DNA of 57,196 nt from assembly GCA_964611585.1 (NCBI GenBank), contig CAZTAK010000011.1, positions 1 through 57,196 of the forward strand, in the 5' to 3' direction. The position numbers were made by a program, and so were the translations under genes. The stretch is from CAZTAK01 sp964611585. GTDB lineage: Bacteria; Pseudomonadota; Alphaproteobacteria; SHVP01. Under the pieces are notes generated by a model. It saw only the letters and a list, made by a program, of their open reading frames with translations. It did no database searches and was not told where the DNA came from. Shown here piece after piece: positions 42,774-52,169 of the stretch (positions are counted from its first letter, which is position 1; each line of letters starts with the position of its first letter).

Positions 42774-43069
42774 GGCCCCAATCTTCTGCGGTTGCGGGTT
42801 CCGGCGCGCCGCGGCAGCCGCGTTCTAGGGCTTGCCTCCGGCGTCGCTAGCGCCGAAAAATGGTCAAAACCTCGTCCCCTGTCAAATCGCTGCTTTGATC
42901 GGGGTCGTCAGGAGGAGTTCAAAACCGAGATTCAGCTACCCAGCAGCCGGTCGGCCGGGAACCGCGCGCTGCCTCACTTCGCAATAACTAACATCTTGAA
43001 ATCAAAGGAAGAATTGGGGCCACACCAACGGGCCGGCGGGGCCATCAGGCAGTCGCAGGCGCCGGCACC
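42774..43069. other. Intergenic region between dprA and topA
   Basis: These 296 bases are moderately GC-rich and encode nothing I can support; the plus-strand ORF crossing them is the antisense frame of dprA. The topA promoter should lie here. A string AGGAGGAG near 42910 has no gene after it on that strand. Confidence 0.5.
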
Positions 43070-44194
43070 TCAAACCAGGAACACCATGTTGCCGGGCTGG
43101 CGGCGCAGGCGACCGGCAATTTCCAGTTCGAGCAGGACCGTCGGGACAGCCGAGGCGCTGAGGCCGGTCTGGCGAATGATTTCATCGATCTCGACCGCGG
43201 TCGGTCCGAGTTTTTCCAAAACCATACCGCGGCCGCGCTCCACCTCCTCTTCAGTGGGCGGACGCATGGGCGGCGCCTCGAAATCGAAACCGGGCTCGCG
43301 CACCGGCGATTCAAGAATCGGACGCAGCCCCTGCATCACGTCGTCGGCGTTCTCACATAGCGTCGCGCCGGTTCGAATCAGGTTGTTGGTGCCGCGACAG
43401 CGCGGGTCGAGCGGCGATCCGGGAACCGCGAATACCTCGCGCCCCTGTTCGCCGGCAAGGCGCGCCGTGATCAATGAACCCGAGCGCAGCGCCGCTTCCA
43501 CCACCACGACGCCCCGCGCCATGCCAGAGACGATCCGGTTGCGGCGCGGAAAGTGGCGCGCCTGTGGCATGGTTCCGAGCGGCATTTCTGAGACGATGAC
43601 GCCGCGTTCCTCGATCTCGTGGAAAAGGGATTCGTTCTCCCGCGGATAAACCACTTCGATACCGCCCGCCATCACGGCCGCGGTGCCGCTTTCCAGTGCG
43701 CCGGTGTGAGCGGCGGCGTCAATGCCTCGGGCGAGACCCGAGACGATCAGGTAGCCCTCTTGCCCGAGCGCCGCCGCCAGCTCGCGCGCGAAGCGGACGC
43801 CATTCGCCGAGGCGTTGCGCGCGCCGACCATGGCAATCACGTTGCGTTCCAATAGGTGGTGGTGGCCGCGAACCGTCAGGACCGGCGGGGCGTCCGGGAT
43901 TTGCGCCAGCGCCGCGGGGTAATCGGCCTCACCCCAGGCGACAAATTCTGCTCCGATTTCGCGGGCGGCGTCGAATTCGCGCCGGGCCTCGTCCGAGGGG
44001 AAAACACGCAGCACCCGTTTGCGCCCGCCGCGGCGCGACAGTTCGGGAATCGCCGCGATCGCATCTGCCGCAGATCCGAACCGGCGCAGCAGCTCGAAGA
44101 AAGTCACCGGGCCGATGTTTTCGCTGCGAATCAGGCGCAGCCAGTCAAGGCGTTCGGCATCGCTGAGGACCCGGGGCGGCGCGCTATCGGGCAT
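43070..44194 (-). CDS. dprA: DNA-processing protein DprA (DNA protecting protein)
   Basis: A 374-residue DprA that binds single-stranded DNA and loads RecA during transformation. An N-terminal SAM-like domain (LSDAERLDWLRLIRSENIGP) is followed by the Rossmann-like core with IVSGLARGIDAAAHTGALES, GGIEVVYPRENESLF and ARLAGEQGREVFAVPGSPLD. A C-terminal winged helix (VEIDEIIRQTGLSASAVPTV) ends the chain. The usual domain order. It lies 24 bp downstream of plsY. Confidence 0.95.
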   Translation of the reverse strand: MPDSAPPRVLSDAERLDWLRLIRSENIGPVTFFELLRRFGSAADAIAAIPELSRRGGRKRVLRVFPSDEARREFDAAREIGAEFVAWGEADYPAALAQIPDAPPVLTVRGHHHLLERNVIAMVGARNASANGVRFARELAAALGQEGYLIVSGLARGIDAAAHTGALESGTAAVMAGGIEVVYPRENESLFHEIEERGVIVSEMPLGTMPQARHFPRRNRIVSGMARGVVVVEAALRSGSLITARLAGEQGREVFAVPGSPLDPRCRGTNNLIRTGATLCENADDVMQGLRPILESPVREPGFDFEAPPMRPPTEEEVERGRGMVLEKLGPTAVEIDEIIRQTGLSASAVPTVLLELEIAGRLRRQPGNMVFLV

Positions 44195-44218
44195 CGCGTG
44201 ACATCGACGGTGGCGGGG

Positions 44219-45028
44219 TCACTGCGGCGCCCCAAGTTCGCCGGACGGGGCGCTGCGCCCGATCCGGGGTTCGCGCGCCCGTAGCAGCCGTCCGATATTG
44301 GCGAGATGCCGCAACCAGATTGCCACCGCGACAAAAACGAAAAATTCCACCCGTTGCGGGTCCGACCAATATTCGTCGGCAATCGGGTTATTCGCCAGCA
44401 CCAGAGCGGCCACCGCCGCGGCGAGAAATGCGGCCATGGCAGCCAGCGACGAAAACCGGAACACCGCCGCCACCACCAGCCAGACGACGCACGCCAAAAT
44501 CCCAATCTCCCAATTCAGCGCCAGCAAAATGCCGAGGCCGGTGGCGACACCCTTGCCGCCCCACGCGATCAGCGGCGCCGACAGGAACAGAATGAGTGCA
44601 ATAACGGTGACCGACCCCTTGCCGATCAGCAACAGACCGGCCAGCACGACAAGATAGGCAACAACCGCCAGCGCGCCTACGGCCGTGCGCTCCGAGCCGA
44701 GTCGCAGCCACAGCGGAAACATGTGCCCCAGCAGCGCGCCCGCGCCCGCGGCAACCGCAAAATCCTGGGTCAGGTAGATTCCAGCGAGCCACACGGGCGC
44801 GGCACCTTTGGCTGCATCCAGCACCAATGTCGTTGCGGCAAGACCCTTGTGCCCGGTGCGCAGCACGTTGGTTGCACCGATATTGCCGGACCCAATCTTA
44901 CGGATGTCGCCAAGGCCCGCGAGGCGCGTCAGTACCACCCCGAAGGGCACCGCGCCCAACAGGAACGAGGCCAGAAACAGCGCCAGGAACGGCCAGGTGA
45001 AAGCTAGGCTTCCGAGGGGATCGGGCAT
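44219..45028 (-). CDS. plsY: Glycerol-3-phosphate acyltransferase PlsY with internal insertion
   Basis: An integral membrane enzyme that acylates glycerol-3-phosphate from acyl-phosphate, the first step of phospholipid synthesis. Motif 1 GSGNIGATNVLRTGHKG and motif 3 region FRFSSLAAM are normal. Motif 2, usually GHxFPxxxxFxGGKGVAT in one piece, is split: GHMFPLWLRL is separated from GGKGVATGLG by 46 mostly hydrophobic residues (44561-44698) carrying two likely membrane helices. The protein is 269 residues against about 200 usual. ATG 45028 gives the family N-terminus; the frame is open further upstream within pyrC. Confidence 0.9.
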   Translation of the reverse strand: MPDPLGSLAFTWPFLALFLASFLLGAVPFGVVLTRLAGLGDIRKIGSGNIGATNVLRTGHKGLAATTLVLDAAKGAAPVWLAGIYLTQDFAVAAGAGALLGHMFPLWLRLGSERTAVGALAVVAYLVVLAGLLLIGKGSVTVIALILFLSAPLIAWGGKGVATGLGILLALNWEIGILACVVWLVVAAVFRFSSLAAMAAFLAAAVAALVLANNPIADEYWSDPQRVEFFVFVAVAIWLRHLANIGRLLRAREPRIGRSAPSGELGAPQ

Positions 45029-45059
45029 CGTGGGGGCGCCGGGTTCGTGACAGTGCCGG

Positions 45060-46367
45060 TCAGGAGAGCCCGTGCTCGAATACGGTGTCGCCGCCGACCA
45101 CGGTGCGCACAGCCCGGCCCTGAACCGGGCGCCCGTCGAAGGCGGAGTTCTTCGATTTGCTGTGCAGCTTCTCTGCGTCGATACGCCAGGCAATACCGGG
45201 ATCGAACAGGGCCAGATCGGCGGGTGCGCCTTTCGCCAGCGTTCCACCCGTAATCCGCAACAGTCCGGCGGGTGCGGCGGTCAATTTCTCCAACACCTCA
45301 AGCAGGGCCATGTGGCCGTTGTGAAAGAGTTCGAGGGCGACCGGCAGCAATGTTTCCAACCCGACCGATCCGTAAGCCGCTTCGGCAAACGGGCGGCGCT
45401 TGCTTTCCTGGTCTTCGGGCGTATGGCTCGAACAGATCGCATCGATGGTGCCGTCCTTGAGGCCCTCGATCACTGCCAAGCGGTCGGACTCGGAGCGAAG
45501 CGGCGGGGAGAGTTTTGCAAAGGTTCGGTAATCCCCAACTTCGCGTTCGTTGAGCGCGAAGTGATGGGCGGCGACGGCGCAGGTGACGCCAAGTCCTTTG
45601 TCCTTGGCGCGCCGTATTGCTGCTATCGAGTCTGCAGTGGAAACCCCGGCCGCGTGATAGCGCCCGCCCACCAGCGCGACGAGCTGCATATCGCGCTCGA
45701 CTACGATGGTTTCGGCCGCGCCGGGAATGCCGGCAAGCCCCAACCGCGTCGCCGTTTCGCCTTCGTTCATGCAGCCCCCTCCGGTGAGCCCCGGGTCCTG
45801 GGTATGGTGGCAGATCAGCAGATCGAATGTGGTGGCGTACGACAGCGCGCGTCGCAGCACGCCTGCGTCGGTGATCGTGTGCGGGCCGTCGCTGAAGGCG
45901 ACCGCGCCCGCCTCGGCGAGCAACCCGAGCTCCGCCATGCGTTTACCCTTGAGGCCCTTGGTGATCGCCGCCATCGGCCGGACCCGGACGTGGCCTTCCT
46001 CGGCCGCCTGGCGCTCGATGAACTGAACCAGGGCGACGTCGTCAATAACGGGGTCGGTGTCGGGGGTCGTGACCAGAGCGGTGACCCCGCCGACGGCGGC
46101 GGCGAGCGTGCCGCTGGCGATGGTCTCCTTGTGATCGGCGCCCGGTTCGCCGAGCGAGGCCTGCAGATCGACCAGTCCCGGCGCAAGGCAGAGGCCGGTG
46201 CAATCGATCGTCTCCATGCCGTCGGGCGCACCTTCGGAGCAAAGCCCCGGGCCGGCGTCGGAAATCTTGCCGCCGATCACGATCAGATCGCCGGCTTCGT
46301 CGCGCCCCGACGCGGGATCGAGCAACCGCGCGTTGAGATATGCCGTCGCGCCGTTGTACCCGGTCAT
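45060..46367 (-). CDS. pyrC: Dihydroorotase-like protein (class I, degenerate metal site)
   Basis: A 435-residue amidohydrolase of the multifunctional-complex dihydroorotase type. The fold is well kept: LAPGLVDLQASLGEPGADHK, then KLSPPLRSESDRLAVIEGL. However the HxH of the first strand (DxHxHxRxPG) is absent, reading DLQASLGEPG, and the catalytic Asp in the SDHAPHD motif is Ser (CSSHTPED). Many alphaproteobacterial pyrC genes next to pyrB also lack the HxH, and non-catalytic PyrC' proteins elsewhere support ATCase assembly; that is the likely role here. Start overlaps the pyrB stop (ATGA). Confidence 0.85.
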   Translation of the reverse strand: MTGYNGATAYLNARLLDPASGRDEAGDLIVIGGKISDAGPGLCSEGAPDGMETIDCTGLCLAPGLVDLQASLGEPGADHKETIASGTLAAAVGGVTALVTTPDTDPVIDDVALVQFIERQAAEEGHVRVRPMAAITKGLKGKRMAELGLLAEAGAVAFSDGPHTITDAGVLRRALSYATTFDLLICHHTQDPGLTGGGCMNEGETATRLGLAGIPGAAETIVVERDMQLVALVGGRYHAAGVSTADSIAAIRRAKDKGLGVTCAVAAHHFALNEREVGDYRTFAKLSPPLRSESDRLAVIEGLKDGTIDAICSSHTPEDQESKRRPFAEAAYGSVGLETLLPVALELFHNGHMALLEVLEKLTAAPAGLLRITGGTLAKGAPADLALFDPGIAWRIDAEKLHSKSKNSAFDGRPVQGRAVRTVVGGDTVFEHGLS

Positions 46368-47359
46368 GCAGCCCGTCCTGCAGGCGCCGCCGGGGTCGAG
46401 GACTCGGCCGCAGATTGCGCTGGCGATTGGGTCAGTGCCTCAAGGCAGGCCATCCGCACCGCGACCCCCATCTCGACCTGTTCCCGGATCAAGCTGCGGT
46501 CGATGTCGTCGGCAACCTCTGAATCGATCTCGACGCCCCGGTTCATCGGGCCCGGGTGCATGATCAGCGCGTCGTCCTTTGCTGCCGCCAGTTTTTCACG
46601 GTCGAGGCCAAAATAACGGTAATACTCCCGCACCGACGGCACGTAGGCGCCTTTCATGCGCTCGGTCTGGAGGCGCAGCATCATTACGATATCGCAGTCC
46701 TTGAGGCCGGCTTTCATGTGATGGTGAACCTCGACGCCCAGGCGTTCGATTGCGGCAGGCAGCAGGGTCGGCGGGGCGACCACGCGCACGACCGCGCCCA
46801 TGATCGCGAACAAGTGGATATTCGAACGCGCGACCCGGCTGTGCAGGATGTCGCCACAGATTGCAACCGTGAGGCCGGACAGTGTGCCGCGGCGGCGGCG
46901 CACCGTCAGGGCGTCCAGCAGGGCCTGGGTCGGATGGGCGTGGCTGCCGTCGCCCGCGTTGATGACCGAGCCGGTAACCTTTTGCGACAATAGATCGACG
47001 GCGCCCGAATCAGGATGGCGAACCACCAGAACATCGGGCTGCATCGCATTGAGCGTCATCGCCGTGTCGATCAGGGTCTCCCCCTTCTTGATCGACGAGC
47101 CCTCGACCGACATGTTGATGACGTCGGCGCCAAGGCGCTTTCCGGCCAACTCAAACGAGGTCCGTGTCCGGGTCGAGGTCTCGAAGAAAAGGTTGATCTG
47201 GGTACGGCCGCGCAGATTGGAGCGTTTCTTCTCCGGTTGCCGGTTGAGGGCAACGTAGTCCTCAGCGAGGTCGAGAAGGGCGGTGATGTTGCCGGATGAA
47301 AGGCCCTCAATGCCAAGCAAATGGCGGTGCGGGAAGCGAATCGTCCGCGGCGGGCTCAT
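46364..47359 (-). CDS. pyrB: Aspartate carbamoyltransferase catalytic subunit
   Basis: A 331-residue transcarbamylase, first committed step of pyrimidine synthesis. The carbamoyl-phosphate motif is FFETSTRTRTSFELA; then VINAGDGSHAHPTQALLDAL, and the C-terminal MHPGPMNRGVEIDSEVADD aspartate loop. ATG 47359 matches the family start; the frame extends to 47410. It is translationally coupled to the downstream dihydroorotase-like gene, consistent with a PyrB-PyrC' complex. Confidence 0.96.
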   Translation of the reverse strand: MSPPRTIRFPHRHLLGIEGLSSGNITALLDLAEDYVALNRQPEKKRSNLRGRTQINLFFETSTRTRTSFELAGKRLGADVINMSVEGSSIKKGETLIDTAMTLNAMQPDVLVVRHPDSGAVDLLSQKVTGSVINAGDGSHAHPTQALLDALTVRRRRGTLSGLTVAICGDILHSRVARSNIHLFAIMGAVVRVVAPPTLLPAAIERLGVEVHHHMKAGLKDCDIVMMLRLQTERMKGAYVPSVREYYRYFGLDREKLAAAKDDALIMHPGPMNRGVEIDSEVADDIDRSLIREQVEMGVAVRMACLEALTQSPAQSAAESSTPAAPAGRAA

Positions 47360-47414
47360 CAAAGCGGGACTATAGGCCCGGGCATGCGGGCAGGGCAAGC
47401 ATTGCGCCATCGCC

Positions 47415-48356
47415 TCATATCAACACCCACAGCGCCAACGGCAGAGTAACAAGGCCGGCGACGATAGCGGCTGCGGCCAGGCCTCTGATAAGCGACGGTC
47501 CGCCCGGCTCGGGGGCCGCCATCGTGAACCGGGGCGACACTGCCGGCAGCGCCGCCAGCAGGATCACCGCCGCCGCGGCAACCCCGCCGAGGCCGAAGGC
47601 CGCGGCAACGCCCGCGGCAATCGCCGGAAGCACAAGAAGTTTCAGGGCCAGAACCGCAAGCACGTCGCGGCGGAACACCTCGATTGCGTTTTGGGCGGCG
47701 CCCAGATCGAGTTGCGCCCCGGTCGCCAGCACGCCAACCGGCAGGGCGGCCAAGGCCATCACCTGCAGGACGCCGGACAGCCCAGGAACGACCCCGGCGC
47801 CGGTGAGATTGAGGACTACTCCGGCCAAAGCGCCAAGGATGATCGGGTTGCGCGCCAGCATCCGAGCTGCGCCCGCGAACGCGCCCTCGCCGTCGCCGGA
47901 TTCCGTATTGTCTTCGCGGCTGCGGACGAAGGCACCGAAGAGAATCACCGTCGGCAGGTAGATCATCGCGGCCGCGACGAACAGAGTCAGGCCCTCGACG
48001 CCGAACAGGGCGAACGCGACCATCGCGCCGAGCGGCACGTTGGCGCGCACCGACCCTTCGACCATCGGCATTGTGATATCGGCGCGGACAAAACTGCGCC
48101 GCCGCCACATCAGCGCCAGTGCCGCGCCAATCGTCAACGTGGCGATGATGGCGGCCACGAAACCGACGGTCGGCCACAGCCGGGGTGTAGGCGCGGTCGC
48201 CAGCGTGAACATAAACAGGACCGGCAGCAGAACGTAGTAGTTGAGTTTCTGGGCCCCGTCCCAGAATCCGGGTCCGGCGAGATCGCGGCTGGTGAGCGCA
48301 ATTCCGAGCAGGATGACGACGTAGGCCGATAGCGTGGCGGCAAGGATCGGAGCCAT
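47415..48356 (-). CDS. AEC family transporter (auxin-efflux-carrier type permease)
   Basis: A 313-residue inner-membrane protein with about 10 hydrophobic helices and the family features KLNYYVLLPVLFMFTLAT near the N-terminus and ALPVGVLATGAQLDLGAAQ in the second half, where paired broken helices bind substrate. Bacterial members export or import malonate, malate or other small organic anions. It begins three bases after the ruvX stop and ends 55 bp before pyrB; no functional link is evident. Confidence 0.87.
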   Translation of the reverse strand: MAPILAATLSAYVVILLGIALTSRDLAGPGFWDGAQKLNYYVLLPVLFMFTLATAPTPRLWPTVGFVAAIIATLTIGAALALMWRRRSFVRADITMPMVEGSVRANVPLGAMVAFALFGVEGLTLFVAAAMIYLPTVILFGAFVRSREDNTESGDGEGAFAGAARMLARNPIILGALAGVVLNLTGAGVVPGLSGVLQVMALAALPVGVLATGAQLDLGAAQNAIEVFRRDVLAVLALKLLVLPAIAAGVAAAFGLGGVAAAAVILLAALPAVSPRFTMAAPEPGGPSLIRGLAAAAIVAGLVTLPLALWVLI

Positions 48357-48359
48357 GGT

Positions 48360-48872
48360 TCAGTCCCGCGTGGCTTCGTGCAGGCGGTCGAGGGCACCCT
48401 GAAGAATATAGGCTGCGGCCATCTTGTCGATAACCTCGCCGCGGCGTTTGCGCGAGACGTCGGCCTCCAGAAGGGTGCGCGTGACGGCCGCGGTCGATAG
48501 GCGCTCGTCCCAGAATCCGGTCGGCAGGTCGACCTTCTCGTCGATGTTCTTCGCGAACTGCCGCACCGACTGGCAGCGCGGCCCCTCGCTTCCATCCATG
48601 TTGATCGGCAGGCCGATGACCAGGCCGCCCACGTCGCGCTCGGCGATCACGGATTGGAGCCGCGCGAGGTCTTCACGGAAGCGCCGCCGCCGGATGGTTT
48701 TCAGCGGCGTTGCCACCGAAAGCCCGGCGTCCGAAAGCGCCAGACCGATGGTTTTGGCGCCGATATCGAGGCCAAGAAGGCGCGATCCGGGACGGATCTT
48801 CGCCCCCAAGTCTACGATCCCGGTGAGGTTGCCTCCCTCCATGGCCGGTGATAATGTCCGCCCGAATTTCAC
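48360..48872 (-). CDS. ruvX: Putative pre-16S rRNA nuclease / Holliday junction resolvase-like RuvX
   Basis: A 170-residue YqgF-family RNase H-fold protein. The first acidic strand is RLLGLDIGAKTIGLALSD; GLVIGLPINMDGSEGPRC and the last acidic helix FWDERLSTAAVTRTL follow, all active-site elements being present. Family members mature 16S rRNA 5' ends and are often annotated as RuvX. Start is GTG 48872, which gives a leader of about 30 residues before the core; a later start at the ATG encoding MEGGN is possible. Confidence 0.93.
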   Translation of the reverse strand: MKFGRTLSPAMEGGNLTGIVDLGAKIRPGSRLLGLDIGAKTIGLALSDAGLSVATPLKTIRRRRFREDLARLQSVIAERDVGGLVIGLPINMDGSEGPRCQSVRQFAKNIDEKVDLPTGFWDERLSTAAVTRTLLEADVSRKRRGEVIDKMAAAYILQGALDRLHEATRD

Positions 48873-48934
48873 AGAAATCCTAGCCTAGGCGCGCGTTTCA
48901 GGCGCCCCGACCCAGTCCGGGCGAAAGGTGACAT

Positions 48935-49222
48935 ATGTCGCTGGATAAAGCCACCGTTGCGCGTATCGCCAAGCTCGCGCGGATCCGTGTGGCCGAGGAC
49001 GAGCTCGACCCCCTGGCCCGAGAATTGTCCAACATCTTCGGCTGGATCGAGCAACTCGACGAAGTCGAAACCGAGGGCGTCGAGCCGATGACCAGCGCAG
49101 TCGAAAAGACGCTCGCCCGGCGCGAGGACGCGGTGACCGACGGCGATTGCCGCGACAAAGTGCTCGCCAACGCGCCGGTCACCACAGAAGGCTATTTCGT
49201 GGTGCCCAAGGTGATCGAATGA
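48935..49222 (+). CDS. gatC: Asp/Glu-tRNA amidotransferase subunit C
   Basis: The 95-residue small subunit stabilising GatA-GatB: SLDKATVARIAKLARIRVAE, ELSNIFGWIEQLDEVETEGV, and the C-terminal APVTTEGYFVVPKVIE that threads between partners. Its TGA overlaps the gatA start (ATGA). It heads the gatCAB operon, divergent from ruvX across 62 bp. Confidence 0.97.
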   Translation: MSLDKATVARIAKLARIRVAEDELDPLARELSNIFGWIEQLDEVETEGVEPMTSAVEKTLARREDAVTDGDCRDKVLANAPVTTEGYFVVPKVIE

Positions 49223-50703
49223 CCGCTGACCTGACGGCACTTTCGCTTGTCGAGGCCCGCGACGCCCTCGGCAAGCGCGATGTGTCGGCACGTGAATTGG
49301 CGCAAGCGCACCTCGACGCAATCGAGAGTGCCGGAGCGCTCAACGCCTTCGTCACGGTTACACCCGAGGCCGCACTGAACCGGGCCGACGAATCCGACAG
49401 GCAGATTGCGGCCGGCGGCGGCGGTCTGCTGGAAGGAATTCCGCTCGGCATCAAGGATCTGTTTTGTACCGACGAAACGCTGACCACTGCCGGATCACAC
49501 ATTCTCGATGGCTTCAGGCCGGCGTACGAATCGACCGTAACCGCCAATCTGTGGCGCGCCGGCGCGGTGATGCTGGGCAAGACCAATCTCGATGAGTTCG
49601 CCATGGGTTCGTCGAACGAAACCTCGTACTACGGTCCGGCCATCAATCCGTGGCGGCGGCCCGGCGACAACCGCAATCTCGTGCCGGGCGGATCGTCCGG
49701 CGGATCGGCGGCGGCGGTCGCGGCGCGGCTGGCGACGGCCGCCATCGGAACCGACACCGGCGGCTCGATCCGGCAGCCCGCCGCTTTCACCGGCACTGTC
49801 GGGCTCAAGCCCACCTACGGGCGCTGTTCGCGCTGGGGCGTCGTCGCTTTTGCATCGTCGCTCGATCAGGCCGGGCCGATAACGCGCAACGTGCGCGATG
49901 CGGCGATCCTGTTGCGGGCGATGGCGAGTTACGATCCCAAGGATTCGACATCAGTCGATCTTCCGGTTCCCGACTACGAGGCTGCGCTCAAGGGCGATGC
50001 CAAGGGCCTGCGGATCGGTATTCCGGCCGAATACCGTGTCGAGGGTATTCCTGCCGACATCGATGCGCTGTGGCAGCAGGGGATCGAATGGCTGCGCGAT
50101 GCGGGCGCCGAAATCGTCGAGGTCAACCTGCCGCACACGCGTTATGCGCTGCCGGCTTATTATATTGTCGCCCCGGCCGAAGCTTCGTCCAACCTCGCGC
50201 GCTATGACGGCGTCCGCTACGGATTGCGGGTGCCGGGGGAACGCCTGGAAGAGCTGTACGAAAACACCCGCGGGCAGGGCTTCGGAGCCGAGGTCCGGCG
50301 CCGGATCCTGATCGGAACCTATGTGCTTTCTGCCGGTTATTACGACGCCTATTACCTCAAGGCGCAAAAGGTCCGCACGCTGATAAAGCGCGAGTTCGAG
50401 CAGGTTTTCGAGACCGTTGACGCGCTCTTGACGCCGACCACGCCGACCGCCGCCTTCGGCATCGGCGAGCGCCTCGACGACCCCATTGCCATGTACCTCA
50501 ACGACCTTCTTACGGTGCCTGCCAACATGGCCGGGCTGCCGGGCATTTCGGTGCCGGCGGGACTTTCCGAGGACTCGCTGCCGCTCGGCCTTCAGGTTCT
50601 GGGGCGCGCCTTCGGCGAAGAAACCGTCTTTCGCGTCGGCCACGTCATCGAGCAGGCGGCCCAATTCGCGGCGCGACCCGACCCGTGGTGGAGGACGCGC
50701 TAA
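49219..50703 (+). CDS. gatA: Asp/Glu-tRNA amidotransferase subunit A
   Basis: The 494-residue amidase-signature glutaminase that releases ammonia for amidation of Glu-tRNA(Gln) or Asp-tRNA(Asn). The Ser-cisSer-Lys triad is visible: Lys in GIPLGIKDLF, cis-Ser in VPGGSSGGSAAAVAARL, and nucleophile Ser in GTDTGGSIRQPAAF. The start is the ATG overlapping gatC, which gives MTADLTALSLVEAR. Its TAA overlaps the gatB ATG (TAATG). Confidence 0.97.
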   Translation: MTADLTALSLVEARDALGKRDVSARELAQAHLDAIESAGALNAFVTVTPEAALNRADESDRQIAAGGGGLLEGIPLGIKDLFCTDETLTTAGSHILDGFRPAYESTVTANLWRAGAVMLGKTNLDEFAMGSSNETSYYGPAINPWRRPGDNRNLVPGGSSGGSAAAVAARLATAAIGTDTGGSIRQPAAFTGTVGLKPTYGRCSRWGVVAFASSLDQAGPITRNVRDAAILLRAMASYDPKDSTSVDLPVPDYEAALKGDAKGLRIGIPAEYRVEGIPADIDALWQQGIEWLRDAGAEIVEVNLPHTRYALPAYYIVAPAEASSNLARYDGVRYGLRVPGERLEELYENTRGQGFGAEVRRRILIGTYVLSAGYYDAYYLKAQKVRTLIKREFEQVFETVDALLTPTTPTAAFGIGERLDDPIAMYLNDLLTVPANMAGLPGISVPAGLSEDSLPLGLQVLGRAFGEETVFRVGHVIEQAAQFAARPDPWWRTR

Positions 50704-52157
50704 TGGGCACCGTGATCCAGGGCGGTACCGGCGAGTGGGAGATGGTGATCGGCCTCGAAGTCCACGCCCAGGTCATTTCCGAGGCCAAACTGTTCTCGGG
50801 CGCCGCCACCACCTTCGGCGCCGCGCCCAATACACAAGTCAGCCTTGTCGACGCGGCGATGCCTGGGATGCTGCCGGTCATCAACGGCAAGTGCGTGGAA
50901 CAGGCGGTACGCACCGGTCTCGGCCTCAAGGCCGAGATCAATCTCAAATCCGTGTTCGACCGTAAGAATTACTTTTATGCCGATCTGCCGCAGGGCTATC
51001 AGATTTCGCAGTACCTGCAACCCATCGTCGGCAAGGGAACCCTGGTGCTCGATCTCGAAGAGGGCAAGACCCGCGAGGTCGGCATCACCCGGCTGCACCT
51101 GGAACAGGACGCAGGAAAAAGCCTGCACGACCAGCACCCGAACCAATCCTACGTCGATCTCAATCGCTCGGGCATCGCGCTGATGGAGATCGTGTCGGAA
51201 CCGGACCTCCGTTCGGCGGAAGAGGCAGGCGCGTATTTGCGTAAGATGCGCACGATCGTGCGGTATCTCGGCACCTGCGACGGCAACATGGAAGAAGGAT
51301 CGATGCGGGCCGACGTCAACGTGTCGGTGCGGCGCTCGGGCGAAGAGTACGGCACCCGCTGCGAAATCAAGAACGTCAACTCAATCCGCTTCGTCCAGCA
51401 GGCAATCGAGTACGAGGCGCGCCGTCAGGTCGATGTTCTTGAAGACGGCGGCACCATCAAGCAGGAAACCCGCCTGTTCGATTCGCGCCAGGGCAAAACC
51501 CGCCCGATGCGTTCCAAGGAAGAGGCGCACGATTACCGCTATTTTCCGGACCCGGATCTGTTGCCGCTGGAACTGACCCAGAGTGAAGTCGATGCGCTGG
51601 CGGCTGCCCTGCCGGAAATGCCCGACGAGAAGAAAAACCGCTTGATGGCGGATTATGGCCTTGGCCCCTATGAGGCCGGGATTCTGGTGGCGGAGCGCGA
51701 GCGCGCCGACTTCTTCGAGAGAGTAGCCCCAGGGCGTGACGCCAAACTCGCGGCCAACTGGGTGATTGGAGAATTATTCGGCGCCCTCAACAAGGCCGGG
51801 CATACGATTTCGGATTCGCCGGTTGATGCCGCCGCGCTCGGTGGACTGCTTGACCTGATTGCCGACGACACCATTTCCGGCCGTATCGCCAAAGAGGTGT
51901 TCGAGGCGATGTTCGAGACCGGCAAGACGCCCGCCGCGATCGTCGCGGAAAAAGGCTTGCGGCAGGTTACCGATTCGGGCGAAATCGAAGGGCTGGTGGA
52001 TCGTGTGCTGGCCGAGAACGCCGACAAAGTGGCAGAGTACAAATCCGGCAAGGACAAACTGTTTGGGTTCTTCGTGGGCCAAGTGATGAAAGCCTCTCAG
52101 GGAAAGGCCAATCCCAAACTGGTCAACGAAATCCTGCGCGCCCGGCTTATCGGATAG
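50703..52157 (+). CDS. gatB: Asp/Glu-tRNA amidotransferase subunit B
   Basis: The 484-residue kinase/tRNA-binding subunit. It has VIGLEVHAQVISEAKLFSG, CEIKNVNSIRFVQQAIEYEA and RPMRSKEEAHDYRYFPDPDL in the kinase cradle, then the helical and YqeY tail domain (GRIAKEVFEAMFETGKTPAA). ATG 50703 overlaps the gatA stop; the frame reaches GTG 50685 but the overlap start is typical. A bacterium with gatCAB commonly lacks GlnRS or AsnRS. Confidence 0.97.
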   Translation: MGTVIQGGTGEWEMVIGLEVHAQVISEAKLFSGAATTFGAAPNTQVSLVDAAMPGMLPVINGKCVEQAVRTGLGLKAEINLKSVFDRKNYFYADLPQGYQISQYLQPIVGKGTLVLDLEEGKTREVGITRLHLEQDAGKSLHDQHPNQSYVDLNRSGIALMEIVSEPDLRSAEEAGAYLRKMRTIVRYLGTCDGNMEEGSMRADVNVSVRRSGEEYGTRCEIKNVNSIRFVQQAIEYEARRQVDVLEDGGTIKQETRLFDSRQGKTRPMRSKEEAHDYRYFPDPDLLPLELTQSEVDALAAALPEMPDEKKNRLMADYGLGPYEAGILVAERERADFFERVAPGRDAKLAANWVIGELFGALNKAGHTISDSPVDAAALGGLLDLIADDTISGRIAKEVFEAMFETGKTPAAIVAEKGLRQVTDSGEIEGLVDRVLAENADKVAEYKSGKDKLFGFFVGQVMKASQGKANPKLVNEILRARLIG

Positions 52158-52169
52158 GAGAGACGCCGC

